Origin: Natronohydrobacter sp.
GTDB taxonomy: Bacteria; Pseudomonadota; Alphaproteobacteria; Rhodobacterales; Rhodobacteraceae
Direction: 5' to 3'
DNA length: 11,376 nt
NCBI GenBank assembly: GCA_007116445.1
Contig: SKIM01000255.1
Span: 1 to 11,376 of the forward strand
This document shows, piece after piece, positions 1-6,716 of this stretch (position 1 is its first letter; the number at the start of each line of letters is the position of its first letter). Made by a program: the position numbers and the translations under genes. Below the pieces are notes generated by a model. The model saw nothing but the letters and a program-made list of their open reading frames with translations. It did no database searches and had not been told where the DNA came from.

Positions 1-1530
1 AGCCGCAACAGCGAAGACTGTCATGCCCAGACCGATATGCGCTGTGGCCTTGCCCCAATCCGCGCGGGGCAGACGCCCCAAACGATTGAACCGGTGGCCG
101 ATGGTGCCGCGCCCTGTGCGGCTCCAGATATCAACCACAGATCCAAGGAAGACCCAGAGCCCGAGCGCCAGACCAACCGGCACAAGCGGCGAATTGCCTG
201 TCTGCAAGGCCCAGGTCACAGCCCCCATCGCGACTGAGAAAGCGGCAATACCCCAGAGCGGTTGCATCACTTTGCTGATATTGCCGCGTTTCCATGGCAT
301 CATCGCACCGATGGGCAAGACCATGGCCAGCGCCACCATGAAGGGCGTGAAGGCCGTGTTGAAAAACGGTGGCCCGACAGAAAGCACGCGATCAAACAGC
401 ATCTCGGCCACCAGTGGCCACATCGTGCCGATGAAGATCACGAAAGACGACACTGCCAGCAGAACATTGTTGACCACCAGCGCGGATTCGCGACTGACCG
501 TGGCGAAGACACCCTTCGCTTCCAGAACCGGCGCGCGGAAGGCAAACAGCGTCAGAGCGCCCCCCATAAAAGCCGCGAGGATCATCAGGATGAACACCCC
601 GCGCTCAGGGTCCATCGCGAACGCATGAACCGACGTCAAAAGCCCCGAGCGCACGATGAAGGTGCCCATCAGCGAGAATCCGAAACCGAGGATTGCGAGC
701 AGGATAGTCCAGCTTTTCAGCGTCTCGCGCTTTTCGACCACAATCGCGGAATGCAACAGGGCGGCGGCAAAGAGCCAGGGCATCAGCGACGCGTTTTCGA
801 CCGGATCCCAGAACCAGAACCCGCCCCAGCCAAGCTCGTAATAAGCCCACCATGAGCCTGTCGCGATACCGATGGTCAGAAATACCCAGGCCGCCAGCGT
901 CCAGGGGCGCACCCAACGCCCCCATGCTGCATCCACCCGACCCTCGATCAACGCCGCCACTGCGAAACTGAAGGCCATCGAAAGCCCGACATAGCCCAGA
1001 TAAAGGAAGGGGGGATGGAAGGCGAGGCCAGGATCTTGCAGAAGCGGATTGAGATCCGTGCCATCAAAAGGGGGCACAGCCAGACGCGTGAACGGGTTTG
1101 ATGTGAAGATCGTGAAGGCCATGAACGCCGCCGTGATCGCGGATTGCACGGCCAGAACGCGGGCTTGCAGGGTCGCGGGCAGATTGCCGCCAAACCATGC
1201 GGCCGACGCGCCAAACAGCGCCAGCGTCAGCACCCAAAGCAGCATAGAGCCTTCGTGATTGCCCCAGACGCCGGAAATCTTGTAGATCAGCGGCTTGAGC
1301 GTATGGGAATTGTCCACCACCAGCTTGACCGAAAAATCCGACACCAGAAACGCGTATGTCAGCGCCGCGTAGCTGAGCGCCACCAGCATGAATTGCAATG
1401 TCGCCAGTGGATTGGCGACAACCATCCAGTCACGCCAGCCCTTATGCGCGCCAACCAGAGGAATGACGGCCTGCGCAAGCGCGACAGCGAAGGCGAGAAT
1501 GAGGGCGAAATGTCCGAGTTCTACGATCAT
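1..1530 (-). CDS. ccmF: Cytochrome c maturation heme lyase CcmF (partial, C-terminus outside window)
   Basis: CcmF is the polytopic inner-membrane subunit of the System I heme lyase; with CcmH it attaches heme delivered by CcmE to apocytochrome c on the periplasmic side. The frame is open from ATG at 1530 to the window edge, giving 510 residues of a protein usually near 650. Family signatures in order: WGNHEGSMLLW (residues 89-99), FHPPFLYLGYVG (171-182, with the conserved His172), the tryptophan-rich heme-handling WWD segment (227-246: WWAYYELGWGG, then FWFWDPVEN) and RSGLLTSVHAF (294-304, conserved His302). The frame is continuous through all of them, so I see no frameshift. The start follows the usual N-terminus (MIVELGHFALILA), but its ribosome-binding site is weak (GAAGCAG). 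A possible promoter on this strand is TTGCGT (1584-1589), 16 bases, TACATC (1562-1567). ccmE, often directly upstream, is not here; a divergent gene sits there instead. Confidence 0.96.
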   Translation of the reverse strand, partial: MIVELGHFALILAFAVALAQAVIPLVGAHKGWRDWMVVANPLATLQFMLVALSYAALTYAFLVSDFSVKLVVDNSHTLKPLIYKISGVWGNHEGSMLLWVLTLALFGASAAWFGGNLPATLQARVLAVQSAITAAFMAFTIFTSNPFTRLAVPPFDGTDLNPLLQDPGLAFHPPFLYLGYVGLSMAFSFAVAALIEGRVDAAWGRWVRPWTLAAWVFLTIGIATGSWWAYYELGWGGFWFWDPVENASLMPWLFAAALLHSAIVVEKRETLKSWTILLAILGFGFSLMGTFIVRSGLLTSVHAFAMDPERGVFILMILAAFMGGALTLFAFRAPVLEAKGVFATVSRESALVVNNVLLAVSSFVIFIGTMWPLVAEMLFDRVLSVGPPFFNTAFTPFMVALAMVLPIGAMMPWKRGNISKVMQPLWGIAAFSVAMGAVTWALQTGNSPLVPVGLALGLWVFLGSVVDIWSRTGRGTIGHRFNRLGRLPRADWGKATAHIGLGMTVFAVAA

Positions 1531-1741
1531 GGGTCCGCTGCTTCAAAGATCATCTGCGCAAGATGTAACCCATATGTGCCTGAACGCAAAGTGCGGACAG
1601 GGGGGAAAGGCGCGACGCGGCGTCACAGCTTTGTCAGCGGCAAGGGCCATGCTGCGCAAATTTCAAGCTCGATTTGACCTGCATCAATCCACGCAAACAC
1701 AATCAAATATACGATAGCCTGAATATATAATGGAGGGAGAC
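1531..1741. promoter_or_regulatory. Divergent intergenic region between ccmF and the split YeeE permease
   Basis: No gene is supported in these 211 bases. The side facing the permease contains a sigma70-like promoter: TTGACC at 1674-1679, an 18-base spacer, and CACAAT at 1698-1703. It is followed by an AT-rich segment with an imperfect inverted repeat (ATATA at 1707-1711, TATAT at 1724-1728; see the separate operator entry). A strong Shine-Dalgarno, TGGAGGGA, begins at 1731. The ccmF side is less clear. The promoter call rests on hexamer matches only. Confidence 0.45.
1709..1724. promoter_or_regulatory. Candidate SqrR/BigR-type sulfur-responsive operator
   Basis: The sequence ATAC-N8-GAAT lies just past the predicted -10 and 18 bases before the permease start codon. 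As I recall it, the Rhodobacter SqrR recognition pattern is ATTC-N8-GAAT, so this is a one-base mismatch within a partly palindromic AT-rich block. SqrR and BigR are ArsR-family repressors that respond to persulfides and often control YeeE/YedE (DUF395) genes. The position would block transcription of the downstream permease. No regulator gene is in the window, so this is inference from a short motif. Confidence 0.3.
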
Positions 1742-2284
1742 ATGTCTTTGGATTGGAAATGGGGCGGGCTGGCGCTGGGCTTTGTGTTCTTCACCGCGCT
1801 GATGCTGGTCAAGCCTGTGGGCGTATCCACGCAATTCGTGGTCGCAGACGGGATCATCGCCAATGCGCTGGTCGATGGTGTGATCTATCAGACCGAGGCC
1901 GGGCAATGGACTTCGGACAATGCCTATCTGGCGCAATCTGCGCGGCGTGTGGCGGATCCGATCAACTATGATTTCCTGTTCGTGCTGGCGATGGCGCTTG
2001 GTGCAGGGCTCTCCGCCTGGTTGCGCGGCGGCATTGGCGCATCGGAACGCCAGATGCCTGCGATATGGCGGGCAAATTACGGAGCGGGCGCATGGAAACG
2101 TTACGGCGTGGCCTTCGCTGGCGGCTTCATTGTGCTCTTCGCGGCGCGGCTGGCAGATGGCTGCACCTCGGGGCACATGATGTCAGGCATGTCGCAGGCC
2201 GCCGTGTCAGGGTTCATCTTCGCGGCGGGCGTCTTCGCCACGGCCATCCCCACGGCACTGCTGCTCTATACAAAGGAGGCATGA
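1742..2284 (+). CDS. YeeE/YedE (DUF395) family membrane protein, N-terminal half of a split permease (PmpA-like)
   Basis: A 180-residue integral membrane protein of the YeeE/YedE (DUF395) family, which includes the thiosulfate importer TsuA and the paired half-size proteins PmpA/PmpB. The diagnostic motif is GCTSGHMMSGM at 140-150, with Cys141 in the position expected to line a sulfur-compound path. Membrane segments can be read near 8-26, 77-94, 122-138 and 152-176; residues 28-75 form a longer polar loop. I chose ATG 1742 over the in-frame ATG 1730 because the GGAGGGA Shine-Dalgarno lies between them, 3-9 bases before 1742. The stop at 2282-2284 almost abuts the second half, with a new Shine-Dalgarno (AAAGGAGG) inside the last codons, so the two halves are probably co-translated and form a heteromer. 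The transported substrate is not proven; thiosulfate or another reduced sulfur species is the family expectation. Confidence 0.88.
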   Translation: MSLDWKWGGLALGFVFFTALMLVKPVGVSTQFVVADGIIANALVDGVIYQTEAGQWTSDNAYLAQSARRVADPINYDFLFVLAMALGAGLSAWLRGGIGASERQMPAIWRANYGAGAWKRYGVAFAGGFIVLFAARLADGCTSGHMMSGMSQAAVSGFIFAAGVFATAIPTALLLYTKEA

Positions 2285-2286
2285 GC

Positions 2287-2883
2287 ATGACACAGATCCT
2301 TCTCGCACTTGTCATCGGCGGGGCGTTCGGGGCCGTTCTGGACCGGATCGGCGCCAGCAATCCCAATGTCATCTGGGACATGCTGACCTTCCGCATGCTG
2401 GGCTTGATGAAAACCATTCTGCTGGGCATCGGTGTGGCGGCAATCCTGATCTTTACGGGGCAGATGGTCGGGCTGGTCGATGTCGGCCATATGTCCATCA
2501 AGACCGCTTACTGGGGCGTGTTGTTCGGCGGCCTGATGCTGGGTTTCGGCTGGGCGCTGTCGGGTTTCTGTCCCGGCACGGGCATTTGTGCGGCGGCAGC
2601 CGGGCGCAAGGACGCGGTTTTCTACATCCTGGGCGGGCTGGCCGGGGCCGGGGCCTATATCCTGAGCCATGACTGGTTTCAGGCGGCAGGGCTGCTGGAC
2701 CCGATCCTTGGCGGAAAATCCACGATCGGCACGATTGCCGGGCGCGATTTCCCGGCGCTCCTGCCCAATGTTCCTGGCGATATTGCGGGCGTATTGCTGG
2801 GCCTTGCTTTCGTCGCGATTGCCTTCGCACTGCCGCAGCATCCGCGCGGTGGTGGCCGGGCTGTGGCAACGCCCGCCGAATAA
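2287..2883 (+). CDS. YeeE/YedE (DUF395) family membrane protein, C-terminal half of a split permease (PmpB-like)
   Basis: Partner half of the preceding protein, 198 residues and very hydrophobic. The family motif GFCPGTGIC spans 93-101, with Cys95 the counterpart of Cys141 in the first half; Cys101 is a second cysteine nearby. Membrane segments are likely near 3-20, 40-58, 74-92, 109-125 and 164-183. The loop 128-162 is more polar, and the tail after 183 is Arg/Gly/Pro-rich and probably cytosolic. Two starts are possible. ATG 2281 overlaps the previous stop (ATGA) but lies one base after GGAGG (2275-2279); ATG 2287 lies seven bases after it and is preferred. The two genes form one transcription unit, and together the two halves match the two-repeat design of full-length YeeE proteins. 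The role is probably import of thiosulfate or a related sulfur compound. Confidence 0.88.
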   Translation: MTQILLALVIGGAFGAVLDRIGASNPNVIWDMLTFRMLGLMKTILLGIGVAAILIFTGQMVGLVDVGHMSIKTAYWGVLFGGLMLGFGWALSGFCPGTGICAAAAGRKDAVFYILGGLAGAGAYILSHDWFQAAGLLDPILGGKSTIGTIAGRDFPALLPNVPGDIAGVLLGLAFVAIAFALPQHPRGGGRAVATPAE

Positions 2884-2893
2884 GGCGGAACTT

Positions 2894-2924
2894 GGGGCGC
2901 GCGCATCGCGCATGCACGCGCCCC
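2894..2924 (+). terminator. GC-rich stem-loop after the permease genes
   Basis: GGGGCGCG (2894-2901) pairs perfectly with CGCGCCCC (2917-2924) around a 15-base loop, 11 bases after the stop of the second permease gene. No T-run follows, so it is an RNA-stabilising or weak terminator candidate rather than a classic intrinsic terminator. Confidence 0.35.
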
Positions 2925-2949
2925 GGTCGCTCTGGCCAGTGCGGGGTGA

Positions 2950-2978
2950 TTGCTTTTAGGCTCCTCTTGCGCAACGAT
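2950..2978 (+). promoter_or_regulatory. Possible promoter of the ABM-domain gene
   Basis: TTGCTT at 2950-2955 and AACGAT at 2973-2978 are separated by 17 bases. The -10 match is poor (three of six). The placement after the stem-loop and about 20 bases before the start codon would allow separate transcription of the downstream gene. Confidence 0.2.
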
Positions 2979-2999
2979 GGTCCCAGAGGAGAAAACGCC

Positions 3000-3323
3000 A
3001 TGCAGATCCAGACCCATTCCGACGGCCAGACCGTGATCAGCACATTCGAAATGACACCGGGCACCTGCACGGATGTGCTCGAAGCACTGCAGGACGCCTA
3101 TGCGCAGGTGATCCGCCACCAGCCGGGATTTCGCGGGGCCGCGATCCATGTCAATGACGCGCAGACCCGCATTGCAACCTATTCCCAGTGGCACAGTCGC
3201 GAGGATTTTCAGGCCATGCTACGCACAACCGAAATGCGCGCGCGCAACCGCGAGATCGCCGCGATATGCGCGCGATTCGAGCCTGTCATGTACGATGTCG
3301 CTGCGACATACGCGCCGGACTGA
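3000..3323 (+). CDS. Antibiotic biosynthesis monooxygenase (ABM) fold protein
   Basis: A 107-residue single-domain protein that fits the dimeric alpha+beta barrel ABM family: an early beta strand (VISTFEM, 12-18), a long helix (23-39), a strand after QPGFRGAAIHVND (41-53), then the characteristic SQWHSREDFQAML segment (62-74). Family members range from heme-degrading and quinone-forming monooxygenases to proteins of unknown role, and nothing here fixes the substrate. The start is set by GAGGAG at 2986-2991, eight bases before ATG 3000; longer in-frame extensions lack such a site. It may be transcribed alone, since a stem-loop separates it from the permease genes. A link to sulfur metabolism is only by proximity. 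Confidence 0.75.
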   Translation: MQIQTHSDGQTVISTFEMTPGTCTDVLEALQDAYAQVIRHQPGFRGAAIHVNDAQTRIATYSQWHSREDFQAMLRTTEMRARNREIAAICARFEPVMYDVAATYAPD

Positions 3324-3329
3324 CCTTGC

Positions 3330-3356
3330 GCGGGGTGCGCGGCTGCACTGCCCCGC
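3330..3356 (+). terminator. Stem-loop directly downstream of the ABM gene
   Basis: GCGGGG (3330-3335) pairs with CCCCGC (3351-3356), and the inner TGC (3336-3338) pairs with GCA (3345-3347). It starts seven bases after the stop codon. No T-run follows, so termination strength is uncertain. Confidence 0.3.
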
Positions 3357-3558
3357 CCTGCCCTTGCCTGCAGATCTGCCCTTGTTCGGGCGGGCCCGAA
3401 CGCGCCCCCTTCGGCCCAGCAGCGGCGGTTCACCGCGCGCATCGCGAAAAACGGGCTTGCGCCGCGCCTTTGGCACAACAGACATACGGCTTGACCTGCG
3501 CCCCCGACCTTGGCCCGCACTTTTCAAGGCGATGCACAACACATTTTGACGCGCAGGA

Positions 3559-3594
3559 AACCGGGCCGAGGGCGGACCTTGCACCGCCCCGGTT
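3559..3594 (-). terminator. Bulged hairpin between convergent genes, possible terminator of the response regulator
   Basis: GGGCGG (3570-3575) pairs with CCGCCC (3584-3589) around an 8-base loop. An outer AACCG (3559-3563) pairs with CGGTT (3590-3594) across a 6-base bulge. Read on the minus strand it lies about 80 bases past the response-regulator stop and ends in a short TTT. It could act in either direction. Confidence 0.3.
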
Positions 3595-3673
3595 GGTTTG
3601 ACACTCTCGCCCCGATCACGCCGCATCATGCAGGGCCGACTGTGAACCGCAGCCGGCCGGCTTCAAGCTGAAT

Positions 3674-4375
3674 TCAGATCAGCGGTTGCGCCTTCAGACG
3701 TTCGCGCAGCAGCAGCGTCAGCCCTACGATATCGCCTGCCGCACGGGCATCTTCCAGCGCATCGAGTAGCGCAATGTCGCCAAGGCTACGCGCCAATGTC
3801 GCGATGAATTGCAGCGCGTAATCGCGGGATGCCGTTGACTCGCGCTGTGTCAGCAACTCCAGCGCCAGATACAGATCATCGCGCAGGGCACAGCCGTTCA
3901 TCGGCGCCGCACCAGACTGCGCCTGGCGCTGCGGCACCGGAAAGAAAATCGGCGCAAGCATGTTGCGAAATTCAGCAACGCTGAGGAAAGGTTTCGCCAG
4001 GAACCGGTCCGCGCCTACGTCCAGGGCCGCGACTTCCAGCTCGGGCTGTCCGGAAATCGCGAGGATCAAGGGGATCTTCGGGCGTCGGGTCTGCAACTCG
4101 GCAATCAGATCCAGCCCGCAGCCATCAGGCAGCCCAAGATCCACCACCACGGCATCGGGCGCATAAAGCGACAGGTGCCGACGCGCCGCTTCCAGACTGT
4201 CGGCGCGGCGCAACCTTCCTCCGGCCCCCTGAAACATCTGGCGGATCGAATCACTCATCTGGCGACTGTCTTCGACCAGCAGGAGCGTTCCCCCACGCAT
4301 GCGTGGTCGTGACAGAATATCAATCTCGCGACGGGTCCGAGACGCGACAGCAGGCGAGCAGTCAAATGTGGTCAT
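3674..4375 (-). CDS. Response regulator with N-terminal receiver and a non-DNA-binding helical C-terminal region
   Basis: A 233-residue protein with a CheY-like receiver at about 28-140. All phosphorylation-site residues are visible: acidic pair Glu35-Asp36 (LLLVEDS), phospho-acceptor Asp79 (VVVDLGLPDG), Ser108 (LAISG) and Lys128 (LAKPF). Before it is an Arg-rich lead of about 27 residues. After it comes a roughly 20-residue linker (FFPVPQRQAQSGAAP) and a helical stretch (164-228) with no recognisable helix-turn-helix, GGDEF, EAL or HPt histidine. The output is therefore probably protein-protein. ATG 4375 is chosen because GGAGG lies five bases upstream of it; the in-frame ATG eight codons earlier has none. 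It stands alone on this strand and diverges from the epimerase operon. The hybrid kinase at 6808 is a candidate partner by proximity only. Confidence 0.82.
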   Translation of the reverse strand: MTTFDCSPAVASRTRREIDILSRPRMRGGTLLLVEDSRQMSDSIRQMFQGAGGRLRRADSLEAARRHLSLYAPDAVVVDLGLPDGCGLDLIAELQTRRPKIPLILAISGQPELEVAALDVGADRFLAKPFLSVAEFRNMLAPIFFPVPQRQAQSGAAPMNGCALRDDLYLALELLTQRESTASRDYALQFIATLARSLGDIALLDALEDARAAGDIVGLTLLLRERLKAQPLI

Positions 4376-4473
4376 GGCATCCTCCAGAGCAGCCCCCATA
4401 TCTCAGCCGGAACTACCTAATTTTCCGTGAACACAGCCATCGATCCACACGGGAAAGTCACTCGGCGCAGGAC

Positions 4474-4502
4474 TTGCTTTGCGACAGGGCATTGCGCATA
4501 AG
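4474..4502 (+). promoter_or_regulatory. Predicted promoter of the epimerase–DUF1467 operon
   Basis: TTGCTT (4474-4479), a 17-base spacer, and CATAAG (4497-4502), 34 bases before the epimerase start codon. Both hexamers are partial sigma70 matches with ideal spacing. Confidence 0.4.
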
Positions 4503-4536
4503 CGGAGAACGGGAACATGCGGATCAGGAGAGCGAG

Positions 4537-4941
4537 ATGATCGGACGTTTGAACCATGTGGCCATTGCGGTGCCGGATCTGGAAGCAGCAGCGGCGCAGT
4601 ATCGCGGCACATTGGGCGCGGATGTCGGCGCACCGCAGGATGAACCTGATCACGGGGTGACGGTGGTGTTCATCACCTTGCCCAATACCAAGATCGAACT
4701 GCTCTATCCGCTGGGCGAAAACAGTCCGATTCAGGGGTTTTTGGACAAGAACCCCTCGGGCGGCATCCATCACATCTGCTACGAGGTGGAAGATATTCTG
4801 GTCGCCCGTGACAAGCTGAAAGCCGAAGGCGCGCGGGTGCTGGGCACGGGAGAGCCGAAAATCGGCGCACATGGCAAACCAGTTCTGTTTCTGCACCCCA
4901 AGGATTTCAACGGCTGCCTGGTCGAGCTGGAGCAAGTCTGA
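4537..4941 (+). CDS. mce: Methylmalonyl-CoA epimerase
   Basis: Interconverts (2S)- and (2R)-methylmalonyl-CoA, linking propionyl-CoA carboxylase to methylmalonyl-CoA mutase in propionate, odd-chain fatty acid and branched amino acid breakdown, and in the ethylmalonyl-CoA pathway of many alphaproteobacteria. It is a cytosolic metalloenzyme of the vicinal-oxygen-chelate fold, 134 residues, the usual length. Visible features: LNHVAIAVPDLEAA at the N-terminus with the metal-ligand candidate His7, TKIELLYPLGENSPI (51-65), GGIHHICYEV (75-84) with the second His ligand in the HH pair, and the terminal CLVELEQV with Glu130. AGGAG at 4526-4530 lies six bases before ATG 4537. The gene overlaps the next one by a base (TGATG), so translation is probably coupled. 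Confidence 0.94.
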   Translation: MIGRLNHVAIAVPDLEAAAAQYRGTLGADVGAPQDEPDHGVTVVFITLPNTKIELLYPLGENSPIQGFLDKNPSGGIHHICYEVEDILVARDKLKAEGARVLGTGEPKIGAHGKPVLFLHPKDFNGCLVELEQV

Positions 4942-5207
4942 TGTCGATCATGTCCGCCATAGCGCTCTATGCGATCATCTGGTTCATGACGCTGTTTCTG
5001 ATCCTGCCTTTCCGCCCGCGCTCACAGGCCGATGCGGGCAGCGTGGTGCCTGGCACGCCCGCAGGCGCGCCCGAAGACGCACAGATGTGGCGCAAGGCGA
5101 AATTGGTGACGCTCATCGCCACCGCTGCCTTCGTCGTGATCGCGGGGATCATCCTGTCGGAAGTCATCACCTATGAGATGATCGAAACCGTCACGCGCGG
5201 TCGCTGA
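4941..5207 (+). CDS. DUF1467 family small membrane protein
   Basis: An 88-residue protein with two membrane segments (about 6-24 and 54-73) and a short loop carrying the family-typical LPFRPRSQ, VVPGTPAGAP and WRKAKLVTLIA segments. The function of DUF1467 proteins is unknown. They are widespread in alphaproteobacteria and commonly sit next to methylmalonyl-CoA epimerase, as here, where the start overlaps the epimerase stop (TGATG). That coupling, rather than any residue, suggests co-expression. Its last 17 bases overlap the end of the convergent EI24-like gene on the other strand. Confidence 0.88.
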   Translation: MSIMSAIALYAIIWFMTLFLILPFRPRSQADAGSVVPGTPAGAPEDAQMWRKAKLVTLIATAAFVVIAGIILSEVITYEMIETVTRGR

Positions 5208-5931
5208 GTGCAGGATCGGCAGCGGAGGGCGCTGGCGTAGCCTCAGCCGCCGGATGCAATCTGTTGTAAAGATGCGTGAACACGGCTGCGCCGACCAGCG
5301 GCATGGCAAGGTTCAACACCGGGATGCTCAGCCCGACGGCCAGCAGGATGCCCGGTAGCCAGAGCCAGTAGAAATCCTGTTTGAACAAGCTCGGCGCGAC
5401 TTCGGCACTGTTGCGCCGCCGCGCGACCAGCGTGAAATACTCCCGTGCCAGCAGAAAGCCGTTCAGCACATAGAGCGTGGTGATGCCCCAGAAGCTGGAA
5501 AAGAAGAATGCCGCCATGCCCAGCACATTGAGCGCAATCAGCATCCCGAAATAGCGCAGACTGTCGTGCAGCGCCTCACCCCAGGGGATGCGGTTGCGCG
5601 GCGGCAGGCCGCGGTAATATTCGGCCTCAACCGCGTCGGCCACGTCATCGAGATAGATGCCCGTGAAGATCGAGGCGACCGGAACCATCAAAAAGATCGA
5701 CAGCCATAGCAGGTAGAGCAGCGACCCCAGCGAGAAAATAGACGAAATCTCGACCATCTGACCGTAGCCGGGCAAAAACAGCGCGCCGGGGAACAGCAGC
5801 TGCACCATCAGCAGCACGAAGGCATAAAGCACGAACAGCAAGAACAACGACAGCGCCATCCCTGCCCAGAGCAGACGGCGATAGCGCGGATCGCGCAACT
5901 GGCTGAAGGCATGGCGATAGGCGAAGAACAT
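5191..5931 (-). CDS. EI24 domain-containing (CysZ-like) membrane protein
   Basis: A 246-residue integral membrane protein of the EI24/CysZ superfamily (E. coli CysZ is a sulfate permease). It has hydrophobic segments near 22-45, 66-91, 127-148 and 189-220. Family landmarks are MFFAYRHAFSQLRDPRYRRL at the N-terminus, NGFLLAREYFTLVARRR (157-173) and PVLNLAMPLVGAAVFTHLYNR (204-224). The tail after 226 is Ala/Pro-rich. ATG 5931 is supported by an AGGGGGG block about six bases upstream; the longer frame to 6012 adds a polar, non-conserved lead. Sulfate transport is not established for this alphaproteobacterial subgroup, so I call only the family. It follows the nitroreductase gene on the same strand after 139 bases in which I see no other gene, and may have its own promoter. 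Confidence 0.82.
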   Translation of the reverse strand: MFFAYRHAFSQLRDPRYRRLLWAGMALSLFLLFVLYAFVLLMVQLLFPGALFLPGYGQMVEISSIFSLGSLLYLLWLSIFLMVPVASIFTGIYLDDVADAVEAEYYRGLPPRNRIPWGEALHDSLRYFGMLIALNVLGMAAFFFSSFWGITTLYVLNGFLLAREYFTLVARRRNSAEVAPSLFKQDFYWLWLPGILLAVGLSIPVLNLAMPLVGAAVFTHLYNRLHPAAEATPAPSAADPALSDRA

Positions 5932-6070
5932 GGTCGGCCCCCCTGGCTCGGCGTCAGTCTGACGAGGCCTGATATATCCTGTCTTGAACGGTGTTGAAAG
6001 CCAGCACTGCACCCAAAGCCATCGACAGGGCTAAGGCGCGCAACAAAATATCCCGCTGCAATCGCAAGGC

Positions 6071-6652
6071 TCAGGACGCGGCAGTATCGCGCCACTCGGT
6101 CAGTGCGGCGATTTCGGGGCGGGGGCGTTCTGGCGGGGGCGTTGTACGCGTGCCGATATGAATGAAACCGGCGACCCATTCATGCGAGCCAAGACCAAGA
6201 GCGGCCTGCACCTCTGGATCGGTCGCGGCCCATCCGGTCAACCAGCACGCCCCCCAGCCAGAGGCAAGCGCGGCATTGACCAGCGACAGACAGACTGCGC
6301 CGACCGAGAGTGTCTGTTCGAATTCGGGGATCTTTTCGGACGCTTTCGGACTGGCCACGACGACCACCATCGCCGGGCTCCTGGCGAAATGATCCGCAGC
6401 CTTGGCGCAGGCTTCGGCCGACAGTCTGCGTTCTGCGCCCCGCACCGCCACAGTCTCGGCGAGCGCAGCGCTGGCCGCCCCTTGCATCACGATGAAACGC
6501 CAGGGTTCCAGCTTGCCATGATCAGGCACCCGCGCCGCCGCAGTCAGAAGCTCGGTCATCGCTGCGCGGTCGGGTCCGGGCGCGCTGAGCAGCCGCACGG
6601 AATGCGATCTGCGGCCAAGAAGAAAACGCATCACACTGGGGTCAGTCATCAT
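6071..6652 (-). CDS. Nitroreductase family protein (YdjA-like)
   Basis: A 193-residue FMN-dependent NAD(P)H oxidoreductase of the small nitroreductase class resembling E. coli YdjA. Visible signatures: the FMN-phosphate-contacting LLGRRSHS near the N-terminus (11-18), ARVPDHGKLEPWRF (40-53), EFEQTLSVGAVCLSLVNAA (110-128), GWGACWLTGWA (132-142) and the terminal GFIHIGT (162-168). The physiological substrate cannot be read; such enzymes act on nitroaromatics, quinones or enals in vitro. ATG 6652 lies nine bases after AGGAG; an adjacent second ATG (6649) is possible. It diverges from the hybrid kinase gene with 155 bases between the starts. Confidence 0.9.
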   Translation of the reverse strand: MMTDPSVMRFLLGRRSHSVRLLSAPGPDRAAMTELLTAAARVPDHGKLEPWRFIVMQGAASAALAETVAVRGAERRLSAEACAKAADHFARSPAMVVVVASPKASEKIPEFEQTLSVGAVCLSLVNAALASGWGACWLTGWAATDPEVQAALGLGSHEWVAGFIHIGTRTTPPPERPRPEIAALTEWRDTAAS

Positions 6653-6716
6653 CGAAGCTCGCTCCTGTTCTCAGGCACAGCTAACCTCGCAGACCGCAGA
6701 GGAAAAGGGTGCGCAT

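Larger units (their letters stand above)
3324..3673. other. 350-base gene-free stretch with several GC-rich stem-loops
   Basis: Open frames exist here on both strands but lack ribosome-binding sites and read as Arg/Pro/Ala-rich noise. What is visible is secondary structure: a hairpin directly after the ABM stop (3330-3356), a 7-bp hairpin with tetraloop CGGG (GTTCGGG at 3384-3390, CCCGAAC at 3395-3401), a bulged hairpin at 3559-3594, and the 12-base palindrome AGCCGGCCGGCT near 3652-3663. It lies between two convergent genes and probably holds their transcription ends. A small RNA cannot be excluded. Confidence 0.5.

Noticed and set aside
23..855. Overlapping plus-strand open frames at the left edge
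   Set aside because: They lie opposite ccmF, whose minus-strand frame carries every expected CcmF motif without interruption.
2266..3194. Long minus-strand frames opposite the second permease gene and the ABM gene
   Set aside because: Low-complexity Arg/Ala/Pro/Gln-rich translations with no ribosome-binding site, antisense to real genes.
3384..3401. GTTCGGG/CCCGAAC hairpin considered as a classic terminator
   Set aside because: The stem is short and followed by GCGCCCCC rather than a T-run; kept only as part of the structured gap.
3219..3629. A 136-codon minus-strand frame covering the gap before 3674
   Set aside because: Arg/Gly/Pro-rich translation with no recognisable pattern, partly antisense to the ABM gene, and no Shine-Dalgarno.
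5932..6070. Open minus-strand frame running through the gap between the nitroreductase and EI24-like genes
   Set aside because: The translation is Arg/Ser-rich, starts inside the nitroreductase gene in another frame and has no conserved segments or ribosome-binding site.
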